A stretch of DNA of 64,000 nt from Notolepis coatsorum (Eukaryota > Chordata > Actinopteri > Aulopiformes > Paralepididae), in NCBI GenBank assembly GCA_963971535.1, contig OZ020586.1, positions 73,576,949 to 73,640,948 of the forward strand, written 5' to 3'. Under the pieces are notes generated by a model that did no database searches, had not been told where the DNA came from, and saw only the letters and a list, made by a program, of their open reading frames with translations. The position numbers were made by a program, and so were the translations under genes. Of the stretch, positions 1-12,320 are shown one piece after another (within the stretch, counting starts at the first letter, position 1; every line of letters begins with the position of its first letter).

Positions 1-206
1 AAATTATATTTATTTATAATACTTATTTATAAAGTTGTATTTATAAATAATAAAGCAATGTTGATTCTGTTCTTAATTAATTGTCTTTTTTTCTTGCAAA
101 AAAAGAACCAAAAAGAACCGATAAGAGTATCGATAAAGTACCGAACCGTTAAGCAGTATCGATAAGAGTAGTAGTATCGATAAAATCCTAACGATACCCA
201 TCCCTA
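1..206. mobile_element. right end of a hAT-like nonautonomous element
   Basis: AT-rich sequence with repeated TATCGATA-type motifs ending in GATACCCATCCCTA, which resembles the terminal inverted repeat of common fish hAT-type elements. The next 8 bases (AGTGAGAG) are minisatellite sequence and could be the target duplication. The left end lies outside the window, so neither the duplication nor the length can be verified. Confidence 0.45.
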
Positions 207-275
207 AGTGAGAGTCATAATAATGTCAGTGAGGGTAATAATCATGACAGTGAGGGTAATAATCATGTCAGTGAG
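207..275 (+). repeat. satellite block 1 (18/21-bp minisatellite)
   Basis: Short piece of the CAGTGAGGGTAATAAT minisatellite between two DNA transposons. Its last 8 bases (TCAGTGAG, 268-275) are the left target duplication of the element that follows. Confidence 0.9.
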
Positions 276-1884
276 CAGGGAACAAACTTAACTTTTTGAC
301 TTACCAGCCATTTGGCTGGTAGATTTTAAAAACTACCAGCCAGGCAGATTTTTTACCAGCCAAAAATTAAAAATAGCTTTTTAGTATATCGCCATGTGTT
401 ATTATTACTATATAATACTCTCATATGCTATTTTCAATTAATATCATAAACAACATAAGGAATATTAGCATAATTTTTAGTGGACTGAAGGAATGAGTCA
501 GCGTTAATAGTTTTAAATGCAAATAATTTATTGAAACATAGAAGTGGGGTCGGACACACACACACTGTTTCAACTCACCACCCCCGCATCATATTGTAGT
601 CTAGTCTGTCTTCAAACTTCCACTCCTCTCGAAACCTTTTTATATTTGAATATCAACATTATCTGTGCATCCTCAGTAATCCTGAGTTTACTACAATATA
701 CTCCTCTCCTGAGTCCTGACTAGTGACTTCATCGTCTTTCCAAACGCACGCACACACACAGAGAAAGGGAGAGTGCCCCCCATTTCCCTTTCCCCAGTCC
801 ACACTGTCTGCTGTTCTCTATGGCTCTGCCGCTGATCAGGATTAGCTTGTTAGCTTACGCTAACATAACGTTCATTTCGGGCGATGTGGGCATAAAGGAA
901 TGGCGACGATGCAATGCATGTTAGATGCATTTGACCCGTTGTGAGAAGAAGAAAAAACCACAGACTTATTTCGGCTCGCAAAATAGGCGCACTGCTGTGT
1001 AGCTCTGCGCTGTGCGACCTAAGACCCAAAACGACCGCTAACGCAAACCACTTTAGAGAGCATAACCGCGATAGTCAGAAGGCTAAGACAATCACAAGAA
1101 AAGTCATGAAATTCATAGGGCTGGACGAGACAGACTACTCTCTCACATTGAGCGAGCCCTGCTAGTCCGCTACACTCTCCCAGCTCGCTAAAGAGACAAC
1201 AAGTTACAACAAGCATGCCGTGAAGAGCCGCCCTACTCTGCCTCTGATTCGCAGACTGTGGTAATGTGATTGGACCAAAGCAGAGTTGACGGACACACAC
1301 ACAGTGCAGTCGGACATGCAAAGACGCTGCTTGCAGTAGAGAGTAGGGCTGGGCGATAAAACGATAACGATAACTATCGCGATAAATTATTTCCTCGAAA
1401 TAAACATGAAACGTGGTCGCAAAGTTTCGATATATCGATTTTCCAAGCTTGGCTATGAGCACGCACTAACAACCAATCAGTGAAGGAGATGGCCGAGAGC
1501 GAAGGAGACCCGGAAGGAGACCCAGAGGTAGGACTCACTCAACAACAAGGCTTGCTTGGCGAATTAGCTTGCACAGCGATGTTTTATATATTTACGTGCA
1601 GAGTATGTGTGTGGCGTGAATTCTGAGGCCACGTTTATAGTAGTGTGGGGTATACACTATACAGTGGACGTCGTTTCAATATATTGTGGCGGAAGAGAGC
1701 ATTTTAGTGTCATATTTAGCACATTGTCATGGAATACACCGCTTAGAAACAACAGGCTGGCTAGCAGGGAACAAACTAAACTTTTTGACTTACCAGCCAT
1801 TTGGCTGGTCGATTTAAAAAACTACCAGCCAGGCAGATTTTTTACCAGCCATTGGCGGTTGGCTGGTACTTATTTTGTTCCCTG
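276..1884. mobile_element. hAT-type nonautonomous DNA transposon inserted in the satellite
   Basis: Starts CAGGGAACAAA and ends TTTGTTCCCTG (terminal inverted repeats). It is flanked by an exact 8-bp duplication TCAGTGAG at 268-275 and 1885-1892, as expected for hAT elements. Subterminal ACCAGCC/GGCTGGT motifs recur. The left terminus is repeated internally at about 1767, so the right 118 bp could itself be a smaller element. No transposase reading frame is recognisable. A GGGCTGGGCGATA motif at about 1348 resembles the end of the element at 34345-35426 and may be a nested fragment. Confidence 0.8.
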
Positions 1885-3035
1885 TCAGTGAGGGTAATAA
1901 TCATGACAGTGAGGGTAATAATCATGGCAGTGAGGGTAATAATGGCAGTGAGGGTAATAATCATGACAGTGAGGGTAATAATGGCAGTGAGGGTAATAAT
2001 CATGACAGTGATGGTAATAATCATGACAGTGATAATCATGGCAGTGAGGGTAATAATCATGACAGTGATGGTAATAATCATGGCAGTGAGGGTAATAATC
2101 ATGACAGTGAGGGTAATAATCATGGCAGTGAGGGTAATAATCATGACAGTGAAGGTAATAATCATGACAGTGAGGGTAATAATCATGACAGTGAGGGTAA
2201 TAATCATGGCAGTGAGGGTAATAATCATGACAGTGATGGTAATAATCATGACAGTGAGGGTAATAATCATGGCAATGAGGGTAATAATCATGGCAGTGAG
2301 GGTAATAATGACAGTGAGGGTACTAATAATGACAGTGAGGGTAATAATAATGTCAGTGTGGGTCATAATAATGTCAGTGTGGGTAATAATCATGACAGTG
2401 AGGGTAATAATGGCAGTGAGGGTAATAATCATGGCAGTGAGGGTAATCATCATGACAGTGAGGGTAATAATAATGTCAGTGAGGGTAATAATCATGGCAG
2501 TGAGGGTAATAATGACAGTGAGGGTAATAATGACAGTGAGGGTAATAATCATGACAGTGAGGGTAATAATCATGACAGTGAGGGTAATAATAATGGCAGT
2601 GAGGGTAATAATCATGGCAGTGAGGGTAATAATCATGACAGTGAGGGTAATAATCATGAGAGTGAGGGTAATAATAATGGCAGTGAGGGTAATAATCATG
2701 ACAGTGAGGGTAATAATCATGACAGTGAGGGTAATAATGACAGTGGGGGTAATAATGACAGTGAGGGTAATAATCATGACAGTGAGGGTAATAATCATGA
2801 CAGTGAGGGTAATAATCATGAGAGTGAGGGTAATAATGGCAGTGAGTATAATAATGGCAGTGATGGTAATAATGGCAGTGAGGGTAATAATGGCAGTGAG
2901 GGTAATCATGACAGTGAGGGTAATAATCGTGACAGTGAGGGTAATAATCATGACAGTGATGGTAATAATCATGGCAGTGAGGGTAATAATGGCAGTGAGG
3001 GTAATAATCATGACAGTGAGGGTAATAATCATGAC
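1885..3035 (+). repeat. satellite block 2
   Basis: About 1.15 kb of 18- and 21-bp units of the form (GACAGTGAGGGTAAT + AATCAT or AAT), with point variants. All unit lengths are multiples of three, so several frames stay open on both strands. I read these as by-products of repeat periodicity, not genes. The last 5 bases (ATGAC) are the left target duplication of the BEL element that follows. Confidence 0.95.
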
Positions 3036-4470
3036 TGTTGTGAAGGGCCAGATTAAACCGAATATATATATTTATTTATATATATATATTTAATTGTATT
3101 TGTATATTCTCTAATATTCCCTGATATCCCTTGTATATTCCTTGTACAATATGCATTGAATATCCATACTAGCCTACTGAACATCCCATAATAGTCTCCA
3201 TTCTACTATTGGTCGAGACCTTGGTGCCAGGCTGCCATACCCCTCAGACCCAGTTCAAACGTACCGCTCGACATGTACGAACAAGTCCTAGTTCCGCGTA
3301 GGAATTTGGCTACCGCACCACTAATGGGACTATTTGTTCATAGTGCGTATATATACTGCGCTACTAAAGTAGGACTTTCTTTTCAGTCCAGTTTCTTACC
3401 CTCCAATAGAGTCACAGACGTAAAGCCTCCCCGCGATGCCACGTGTGGGAGTAAGGCCAAGTTCGCCTACCATCGGTATTGAGACATCGTGTATATTAAT
3501 ATTTGAATAGTCATATTTGGCACTATATCGTCGAGTTGGACGTAGTCTATTAAGCTAATAATAGTCTGTTAATATATAGTGCTTCGTGCGGTGAGAATAC
3601 TACCGTAGTCAGTACCCCATCGTTTCGGGCAGAGAACTGGCTGCTTACCCAGGGTGGTTGACCCTATGTGAAGCTGCACCCGAGGAGCCCCAGAGCCGAC
3701 GAGCGAGTGGACCTGTATACCGGATTATTCTACCGACGACAGCCCGCCTTCCCAGGCACGGATTATGCTTTGGATACTTTGATTATTCTATGGATAAAGA
3801 CCCCCGACACTACCGTGTGTTGGAACCCCCCCCCTGGAGAGGACACAAGGTGAGGAGACGCTCTGCAAGACGAGGTCTCTCCACATCTCTCCCCCGTGGA
3901 CCGGAGAGAGCCGGCCCACAAAGAGTCCACCTGCTTTCATCTGTGGTCCAAGGATCGCCGGCGCATTGAACGGCACTACAGTGGGTTCTCCTGGGATACC
4001 CTTGGCCGGACGAGGCAGCTGGATTCTACCCCCCCCCCCCCCCTCCTACTCCTGTCGGCTTACAAGCGACCGGATTAACCCCCTCTAGTGTATCCAGCCT
4101 ATAATCATTAAAGTATCATTGCTGTTATTCCTTAACTATTCCAGGTCGTATATTTACCACCTGCGCCTTCAGAGATTGGACATTATCTATTGATATACCG
4201 ACGAATACTCCTTGCCATAAAAGTGCATACTATTTCAATTCATAAATGTAATTAAGTGATTAAGTGTTTAGTCTACACACCATCGCTGTGTAGGCAATAA
4301 AGACTTGTTTCTAATTCGTACATTTGTGTTGGATCCGTTTCATCTACGTGAGAGTGTTCATGATAATATATTTATGCCGTGTACTGGGTGGCCGAATATT
4401 AAGTACAAAGGTAGTGGTAGTAAGTATCATATCTAGTAATACAGTCAGGGAATTGTACCCCTCAGTTACA
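3036..4470 (+). repeat. 5' LTR of BEL copy 1
   Basis: 1435 bp, TG...CA ends. Contains a TATA-like GTATATATAC near 3346 and an AATAAA signal at about 4297, plausible promoter and polyadenylation signals. Short open frames inside are repeated in every LTR copy and show no recognisable domain, so I do not call them genes. Confidence 0.9.
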
Positions 4471-4472
4471 AT

Positions 4473-4489
4473 TGGTCCTTCGAGCCGGA
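4473..4489 (+). promoter_or_regulatory. primer-binding site, tRNA-Tyr type
   Basis: TGGTCCTTCGAGCCGGA starts two bases after the 5' LTR and is complementary to the 3' end (with CCA) of a vertebrate-type tRNA-Tyr. The same 17 bases occur in BEL copy 2 on the other strand. Confidence 0.8.
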
Positions 4490-4538
4490 GGGTAATTAGT
4501 GTAATATTAATATAGTGTTATTAATATTGAAATGGCCT

Positions 4539-7500
4539 ATGATGAACACTCCACGAAACGATCCTCCTAACCAACGCCCGCAGCGTGAACGACGGCTCCC
4601 TCAGTACTTAGAGGCTTACGCTGTCAGTCAACAACCTAGTCTTCTACTAACAGTAAACGCGGTAAAACTAGAAAGTAAAAGTATGTCTAACCCCAACGCC
4701 CAGACTACCCCGACCATAGAGGCCCCTACGGGCTCTAATGTAACTGACCAAGTTCACGGTGGCGACCAGTGGGAACCAGACATGACTTCACACCCCGCCA
4801 GTACTGAAGAAGTAGTCCCCGATGAGTCCCGGGAGGAATACAACGCTACCGAGAGAGAACTCGGCACGGAAGAAGACGGGGAGAGCACCGTGGAGATAGA
4901 ACTCCAAGGCTCCGCAAGGAGTACCCCGAGGGAAGGCTCCCCTATACAACCGCCTTCTCCCAGCGAGGCAGAGAGGACCCTACAGCAGGCCTTCCTCATC
5001 AGCCTGAACGCCGCTGCTGAACGCGACCGACTGCAGATCCAGCAGCGAAGCGAACACGAGCAGATACGTCTAGAAATAAGACGCATTCAGATGGAAGAGA
5101 ATGTGGCCCGAGAACGAGCCGGTGCTCAACGGGACGCAGAGCGCGACAGACAGCAAGCGCAACTAATAGAACAGCTGATCAGACGGACAACACCCTCTCC
5201 CTCCGCCAGAGGCTCCAGGAACTCGTCTAGACACACCTCCAGGGCGGCATCCCCTAGCCGAGTAAACAACCCTGAACTTGACCAACAGACGAGGTCTATA
5301 CCCCCCACAGACCACCTCCCCCCACCGGTCCAAGCGAGACCTAGCAACCGGGAAGGAGCAGCATATCCTGTGGAGAGGCTAAACCAGAGACTACAAGCAC
5401 TGGATGACCTAACTGAAGACGAAGAGGAAGAGGAGGAGAACCACGCCCGAAGACAGCACAGTACTCTACCGGACCAGGAGGTCCGGTACAGCCCAGGCTA
5501 TACTCCCGCGGAGCTGCGCTACAGACCCCCGACTCTATACACGGGTGAGCACGACGCACGACCCGCACCGAGGAACAGCACCTGGACAAGCGGGCCATGG
5601 TACACTGCCGGTACCAGCCCATACCAAGAAGCGGGAGGAGACTCGCCTAGGAGGCCTCTCCCCCAACGCTCGCCGATGTATCCACAGTCAGCGTCATACA
5701 TTGGCACGCCTATGGTACCCGACTTCACCCAAGAGAACCGGGCCCAGTATACAGAACTCCGCATGTGTCTGGAGACCATGTTGGTGGATGTATTGGATGA
5801 ACGCCACAAATACGCCATCCTACTGCAGCACTTAAAGGTGCCCCGCGCACATAATATAGCGCTCGCCTACGCGACTTCCACCACCCCATACACAGCAGCG
5901 CTGGTAGCATTGGACCAGAGGTATGGGCGCATATGGGATTACGTGATCCAGGAGATCCGACACATCGACCGCTTACCCCCAGCAATAGACAATCGAGCAC
6001 TGGACGACCTGTCCATCAGAGTGCAGTCCCTGGTAGGGATGTTGGGAGCGCAAAGAGAGAAGGGGAAGTATGAACTTTACGCCAACTCAAATGTGGAAAG
6101 GATCCTGGAGAAGCTGCCGCCCGCTCGTCAGGAGCACTTTAGGCGGCAGAGGGACCACAGAGACCCGAATGGCCCCGAACCGAACCTCCTCGATCTAGCA
6201 GACTTCCTGGCGAGAGAAGTCAGCAGCCTACGGCTAGATACATTCGGACGGAGCACCCCTGGCTCCAGAGAAGGAACCAGACGACTAAATGATGGAAGAA
6301 GATCGGTGACTGTGATGCACCAATCGGAGTCAGTACCGAGCAGCAGGAGCCACAGTACCCCCTCCAGAACGGAGAAGTGGAAGATAGTGTGCCCCTACTG
6401 TGAGAAAGAACACTGGCTAGCGCAATGTGACTCCTTCCCCAAGCTGAACGCGGAGGAAGCAGGTCAATGGATAAAGTCCAACAAGCGCTGTTTTCGCTGT
6501 GCGCGCTCACACATGGTAGCCGAATGCCGCTTAAAGAAAAGGTGCACCAAGTGCGATGGAGCCCATCTGGACATACTTCACGACAGTAACAGACGGCGCC
6601 CTTCACCTGCACCATCCAGCCGCAAAGCGAGCGTCATGTACATCGATCCCGCCAGCAGCAGTGGAGCCCGAGTACTCCTAAAAGTAGTGCGTGTGACACT
6701 AAGCTACCAGAATAAAGTCCTGGACACTTACGCCGTCCTCGATGACGGGTCAGAGAAGACCCTGCTGCTCGCCTCCGCTGCGGCCCAGCTAGGGCTGCGG
6801 GGAAGCGAAACCCAAATGACAATTCGGACAATAAGACGAGATTTGAAGACGATAAAGGGCGAGAATGTCTCATTCTCTATCGCAGCAAGCGGCCAGCCTG
6901 AGCAACGGTACCAGATTGCAGACGCTTTCACCAGCCAAGAAATAGGACTGTCGCGGTACACATACCCCGTTGCCAAGCTGATGGAGAAATATGCACATCT
7001 GCGCAAGTTACCGATCCCGCTCATAGACAATGCTATGCCGACCCTGTTGATAGGCTCCGACCATGCAGACCTCATTGTCCCGATAGACCGGGTTCATACC
7101 GGACCCCGAGGCTGTCCTGCAGCAGTCGAGACCCGTTTGGGATGGACTCTCCAAGGCCCGCTCGCCAAATCTCTCAACCGAAGTACAGCCACTAGATGTC
7201 TCCACTCCCGAGTCACAGAGGGAGAAACCGCACTCCTGCAACATGTAGAGCGGCTATGGAGCTTGGAACAAATGCCCTTTAAGAATGGAAAGAAAGACAT
7301 TCGCTCTAAAGATGACATTTACGCCATTCACCTCCTCGAGACAGGGACCAAGAGAGTCCCGGTCAACGGCGTGTTGAGATACGCCACGCCACTCCTGCGG
7401 CGAGAAGGAATGCCTACTTTCCACGCCAAGACAGACGCCATAGAACGGTACCTGCTGAACACGGAGCGGCGCTTAGCCAAGAACCCCGCCCCAAGAGAGT

Positions 7501-10500
7501 GTATACCGCGCTGAGATTGAGAAGCTCATCACAGCGGGACACGTCACAAAGATGGACATTAAAGAGGCTGACCAGACCACTGAATCGTGGTACGTGCCCC
7601 ACCACAAGGTCCATCACAACGGTAAAGACCGCATAGTATTTAACTGCAGCTACCAGATCGGATCCCAAAATCTGAATAAAGAGTTACTGCCCGGTCCCAC
7701 ACTCGGCCCCTCCCTACTCGGCGTTCTACTCCGCTTCCGCCAGGAAAAGGTGGCCATCAGCGGGGACATTAAAGGAATGTTCCTGCAGGTGAGATTAGTA
7801 GAGGCGGACAAGCCCCTGTTACGGTTCCTATGGAGAGAGAAGCCAGGAGATGAGCACCCAGCCATCTACCAATGGGAAGTCCTCCCCTTCGGAACGACGT
7901 GCAGCCCCTGCTGTGCGACATTTGCACTACAGAAACATGTAGCAGAGGACCCAGCAGCGGACGAAGAGGTCCGACACAGCGTAAAGAACAGCTTCTACGT
8001 AGACAACTGTCTACAAAGCCTTTCAACCCAGGAAGAAGCCGAGGCTCTCCTGATTAAACTCCGCGCCTCATTGATCAAAGGCGGCTTTGATCTCAGGCAG
8101 TGGGCCAGCAGCGATCCGCAAGTACTGCGCAGCCTCTCCTCCGAGGACAAGGCAGCCAGCAGCGAGACCTGGATGGCTACAATCCCGGGAGAAGCCCAGG
8201 AGATGACCCTGGGATTGGTGTGGCGATTCAAAACAGATTCGCTTCACTACAGACACAAGCCCCTGACTACGGAGCAGGGAAGGCCGGCGGCGGCGCCGAC
8301 CACCAGACGGAGTGTGTACACAACACTCGCCCGACAATATGACCCGCTAGGATGTATTCTACCGTACACCACCAGGGCAAAAATGATTGTACGAGCATTG
8401 TGGGACAAGGACCAGGGCTGGGACGACCCCATTCCCGCACACCTTGCATCCACCTGGAGAGAGTGGGAGATGGAGCTCCACTCACTCCCAGGCGTTAATA
8501 TGCGCCGAAGCTACTTCCCACCCACGGTGAGGCCAGAGACATGTAAAATGGACTTGCACGTCTTCAGTGACGCCTCAGAGGTCGCATACGGATCAGTAGC
8601 CTACTTGCGGGCCCAAGACCAAGGGGGAGAGATCTACACAGCATTTGTCCTCGCCCGCTCGAGAGTAGCCCCACGCAAGCAACAATCTATCCCACGTCTA
8701 GAGCTCTGCGCAGCCCTAGCCGGAGCGCACCTAGCCACGCTCATCCAACGTGAGCTCACCATACCGGTGTCTAGAACAATCCTGTGGTCAGATTCCACGA
8801 CGGTACTCGCCTGGATCAAATCGGACTCATGCAAGTACAAAGTCTTCGTGGGAGTCAGAGTCACCGAGATTCAAGACTTAACCGAAGAGTTAACCGGAGA
8901 AACAGAGTGGCGCTACGTTGATACAAAACAGAACCCAGCTGACGTCATCACCCGGGGGATGCCCCTGGATGACCTCACCCGTCGCAATGTCTACAGTGAC
9001 GGCCCCGCATTCCTAAGACTCCCGGAAGGACAGTGGCCCAAGCCTATCCCGAGGGAAGCAAGTCCAGAGGAGGTGGAAATTAAGAAGTCTGTGTTCTGTG
9101 GATTGAGCACCGTAGCCTCCACCGACCCTAACATAAACGATTGCACGTCCATAGAGAGTGCACAACAAAGAACATTCCTGCGGTACCACCCGGAGTGCAA
9201 GTCCCCCGCTGATATGTCAGCAGCTAACTACGAGGAAGCAGAATTGCTTCTACTGCACCGAGCCCAGAGAGACTCGTTCCCGATGAATTGGCCTGTCTAC
9301 AGGGAGGAAAGCCCGTCCCATCCGACAGCAGATTAATTCATCTGGCCCACGAGAGCGACGCTCACACCCTCATCAGAGTGGGTGGTCGCCTACGCAGAGC
9401 CCCCAATCTACCGGATGACATTAAATACCCGATCGTATTGAACAGCCGACACAAGGTCACAGAGCTGATTATAAAGAAATACGATGAGGATGTACATCAC
9501 GCAGGAGCAGAAAGAGTCTTCGCGGAAATCAGACGTCGTTACTGGATCCTACAAGGAAGAGAGGCGGTACGACGCTTCCAACGAACATGTCTAGACTGCC
9601 GCAAGTGGCGCGCGCAGCCCAGCATACCAAGGATGGCTGACCTTCCTCCATGTCGCCTCCGAATCGGTGACAAGCCATTCCACTCAACGGGTATGGACTG
9701 CTTTGGCCCGCTGCACATAAAGAAAGGAAGAGGAACCGAGAAGCGGTGGGGTATTGTATTCAAATGCATGACCACCAGAGCGATACACATCGAGCTTCTC
9801 CCGACCATGAGCACAGACTCATTCCTTATGGCCTTCCGTAGATTCATATCACGGAAAGGAAGACCGTCTACCCTATTGTCCGATCATGGGACAAACTTTA
9901 AAGGCGGCGAAAGAGAGCTGAGAGAGAGCTTCCAAGCTATGGGCCCAGAACTTAAGACCCACCTCGCTCCAGCACAGGTTGATTTCCAATTCAACCCCCC
10001 AAACGCACCCCACTTCGGTGGCACTTGGGAACGAGAAGTGCGCTCCATAAAGACAGCCCTGTACGCAGTACTTGGGGCCCAGACTGTGGCGGAAGAAGTC
10101 CTAATGACAGTCCTCACGGAGATTGAGGGAGTACTTAACTCGAAGCCCCTCGGATATGTCTCCAGTGATGTGGCGGATATCGACCCAGTTACCCCCAACA
10201 CACTCCTGATGGGGCGGCTAGATCCCACATTACCCCAGACAATGTACCGGCCTGAAGAAGCGAACGGCCGACGAATGTGGAGGTACAGCCAAGTATTAGC
10301 CGACAAGTTTTGGAACAGTTTCCTACTGCACTACCTACCGTCTCTACAGACCCGCCAGAAGTGGGTAAAGGAGAGAGACAATTTGACAGAAGGAACAGTC
10401 GTCATGATTATTGATCAATCACTGCCCAGAGCTATGTGGCCGGCCGGCCGCGTAAGCAAAGTGATCACCGGTGCCGACGGCAAGGTCCGAGCAGCTGAAG

Positions 10501-10604
10501 TGCTCGTCCAGGGTCGCACTTACACCCGTCCCGTGGCAAGGCTCATAGAACTGCCTCGACTCCCAGACACAATCGATGATGACCATGACCCTACAACCCT
10601 ATGA
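4539..10604 (+). pseudogene. BEL/Pao gag-pol polyprotein, two frameshifts
   Basis: Codes, in order, for gag with a charged coiled-coil-like stretch, CCHC zinc knuckles (C-X2-C-X3-H-X4-C type), a retropepsin-like protease with LDDGSE, reverse transcriptase (DIKGMFLQV, YVDN), RNase H (FSDAS), an HHCC integrase finger, an integrase core with SDHGTNF, and a C-terminal basic domain. The frame from the ATG at 4539 ends at 7514; the second segment ends at 9336; the third runs about 9288-10604. Compared with copy 2, the breaks fall in C-runs: one extra base near 7490 and one missing base near 9282. As read, it cannot make one polyprotein. Whether the breaks are biological or homopolymer sequencing errors cannot be told from this sequence. 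Confidence 0.9.
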
Positions 10605-10703
10605 CTTTGTGAAGTTGACTGACCCCTACAGCAAACCCTTATGTGTAAATAGACAACGCGATTAATCTGTCTCCGTTTAACTGATTAGGTCCGGGACCTA
10701 TTC

Positions 10704-10713
10704 AGGGGGTGGC
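10704..10713 (+). promoter_or_regulatory. polypurine tract of BEL copy 1
   Basis: AGGGGGTGGC directly before the 3' LTR, the usual plus-strand primer position. Confidence 0.65.
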
Positions 10714-12147
10714 TGTTGTGAAGGGCCAGATTAAACCGAATATATATATTTATTTATATATATATATTTAATTGTATTTGTATATTCTCTAATATTCCCT
10801 GATATCCCTTGTATATTCCTTGTACAATATGCATTGAATATCCATACTAGCCTACTGAACATCCCATAATAGTCTCCATTCTACTATTGGTCGAGACCTT
10901 GGTGCCAGGCTGCCATACCCCTCAGACCCAGTTCAAACGTACCGCTCGACATGTACGAACAAGTCCTAGTTCCGCGTAGGAATTTGGCTACCGCACCACT
11001 AATGGGACTATTTGTTCATAGTGCGTATATATACTGCGCTACTAAAGTAGGACTTTCTTTTCAGTCCAGTTTCTTACCCTCCAATAGAGTCACAGACGTA
11101 AAGCCTCCCCGCGATGCCACGTGTGGGAGTAAGGCCAAGTTCGCCTACCATCGGTATTGAGACATCGTGTATATTAATATTTGAATAGTCATATTTGGCA
11201 CTATATCGTCGAGTTGGACGTAGTCTATTAAGCTAATAATAGTCTGTTAATATATAGTGCTTCGTGCGGTGAGAATACTACCGTAGTCAGTACCCCATCG
11301 TTTCGGGCAGAGAACTGGCTGCTTACCCAGGGTGGTTGACCCTATGTGAAGCTGCACCCGAGGAGCCCCAGAGCCGACGAGCGAGTGGACCTGTATACCG
11401 GATTATTCTACCGACGACAGCCCGCCTTCCCAGGCACGGATTATGCTTTGGATACTTTGATTATTCTATGGATAAAGACCCCCGACACTACCGTGTGTTG
11501 GAACCCCCCCCCTGGAGAGGACACAAGGTGAGGAGACGCTCTGCAAGACGAGGTCTCTCCACATCTCTCCCCCGTGGACCGGAGAGAGCCGGCCCACAAA
11601 GAGTCCACCTGCTTTCATCTGTGGTCCAAGGATCGCCGGCGCATTGAACGGCACTACAGTGGGTTCTCCTGGGATACCCTTGGCCGGACGAGGCAGCTGG
11701 ATTCTACCCCCCCCCCCCCCTCCTACTCCTGTCGGCTTACAAGCGACCGGATTAACCCCCTCTAGTGTATCCAGCCTATAATCATTAAAGTATCATTGCT
11801 GTTATTCCTTAACTATTCCAGGTCGTATATTTACCACCTGCGCCTTCAGAGATTGGACATTATCTATTGATATACCGACGAATACTCCTTGCCATAAAAG
11901 TGCATACTATTTCAATTCATAAATGTAATTAAGTGATTAAGTGTTTAGTCTACACACCATCGCTGTGTAGGCAATAAAGACTTGTTTCTAATTCGTACAT
12001 TTGTGTTGGATCCGTTTCATCTACGTGAGAGTGTTCATGATAATATATTTATGCCGTGTACTGGGTGGCCGAATATTAAGTACAAAGGTAGTGGTAGTAA
12101 GTATCATATCTAGTAATACAGTCAGGGAATTGTACCCCTCAGTTACA
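10714..12147 (+). repeat. 3' LTR of BEL copy 1
   Basis: 1434 bp, apparently identical to the 5' LTR apart from one base in a C-run near 11707-11720. Confidence 0.9.
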
Positions 12148-12320
12148 ATGACAGTGAGGGTAATAATGGCAGTGAGTGTAATAATGGCAGTGAGGGTAAT
12201 AATCATGACAGTGAGGGTAATAATCATGACAGTGAGGGTAATAATCATGACAGTGAGGGTAATAATAATGGCAGTGAGGGTAATAATCATGGCAGTGAGG
12301 GTAATAATCATGACAGTGAG
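12148..12320 (+). repeat. satellite block 3
   Basis: 173 bp of array between BEL copy 1 and the solo LTR. Its first 5 bases are the right ATGAC duplication and its last 5 (GTGAG) are the left duplication of the solo LTR. Its first ~120 bases match block 4 from about 14166. Confidence 0.93.

Larger units (their letters stand above)
3036..12147 (+). mobile_element. BEL/Pao LTR retrotransposon, copy 1 (pol broken)
   Basis: Complete LTR element inserted in the satellite with a 5-bp target duplication ATGAC (3031-3035 and 12148-12152). The LTRs begin TGTTGTGAAGG and end CAGTTACA. They are 1435 and 1434 bp and appear to differ only in one C-run (15 versus 14), which implies a very recent insertion. 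A primer-binding site, a gag-pol region and a polypurine tract lie in the expected order. No separate env-like reading frame is seen. Confidence 0.93.

Noticed and set aside
1801..3093. Long open frames (about 400 codons) on both strands of the satellite as genes
   Set aside because: They are pure translations of 18/21-bp repeat units, open in several frames at once, with no domain. They are reported only as a curiosity of the array.
3273..3482. Small open frames inside the BEL LTRs (repeated in 3' and solo LTRs)
   Set aside because: They recur because the LTRs are copies. Frames are short, change with C-run length, and show no known domain.
4515..4538. Start of gag-pol upstream of the first ATG
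   Set aside because: The frame is open upstream but has no ATG before 4539 (26379 in copy 2), so the ATG was taken as start.
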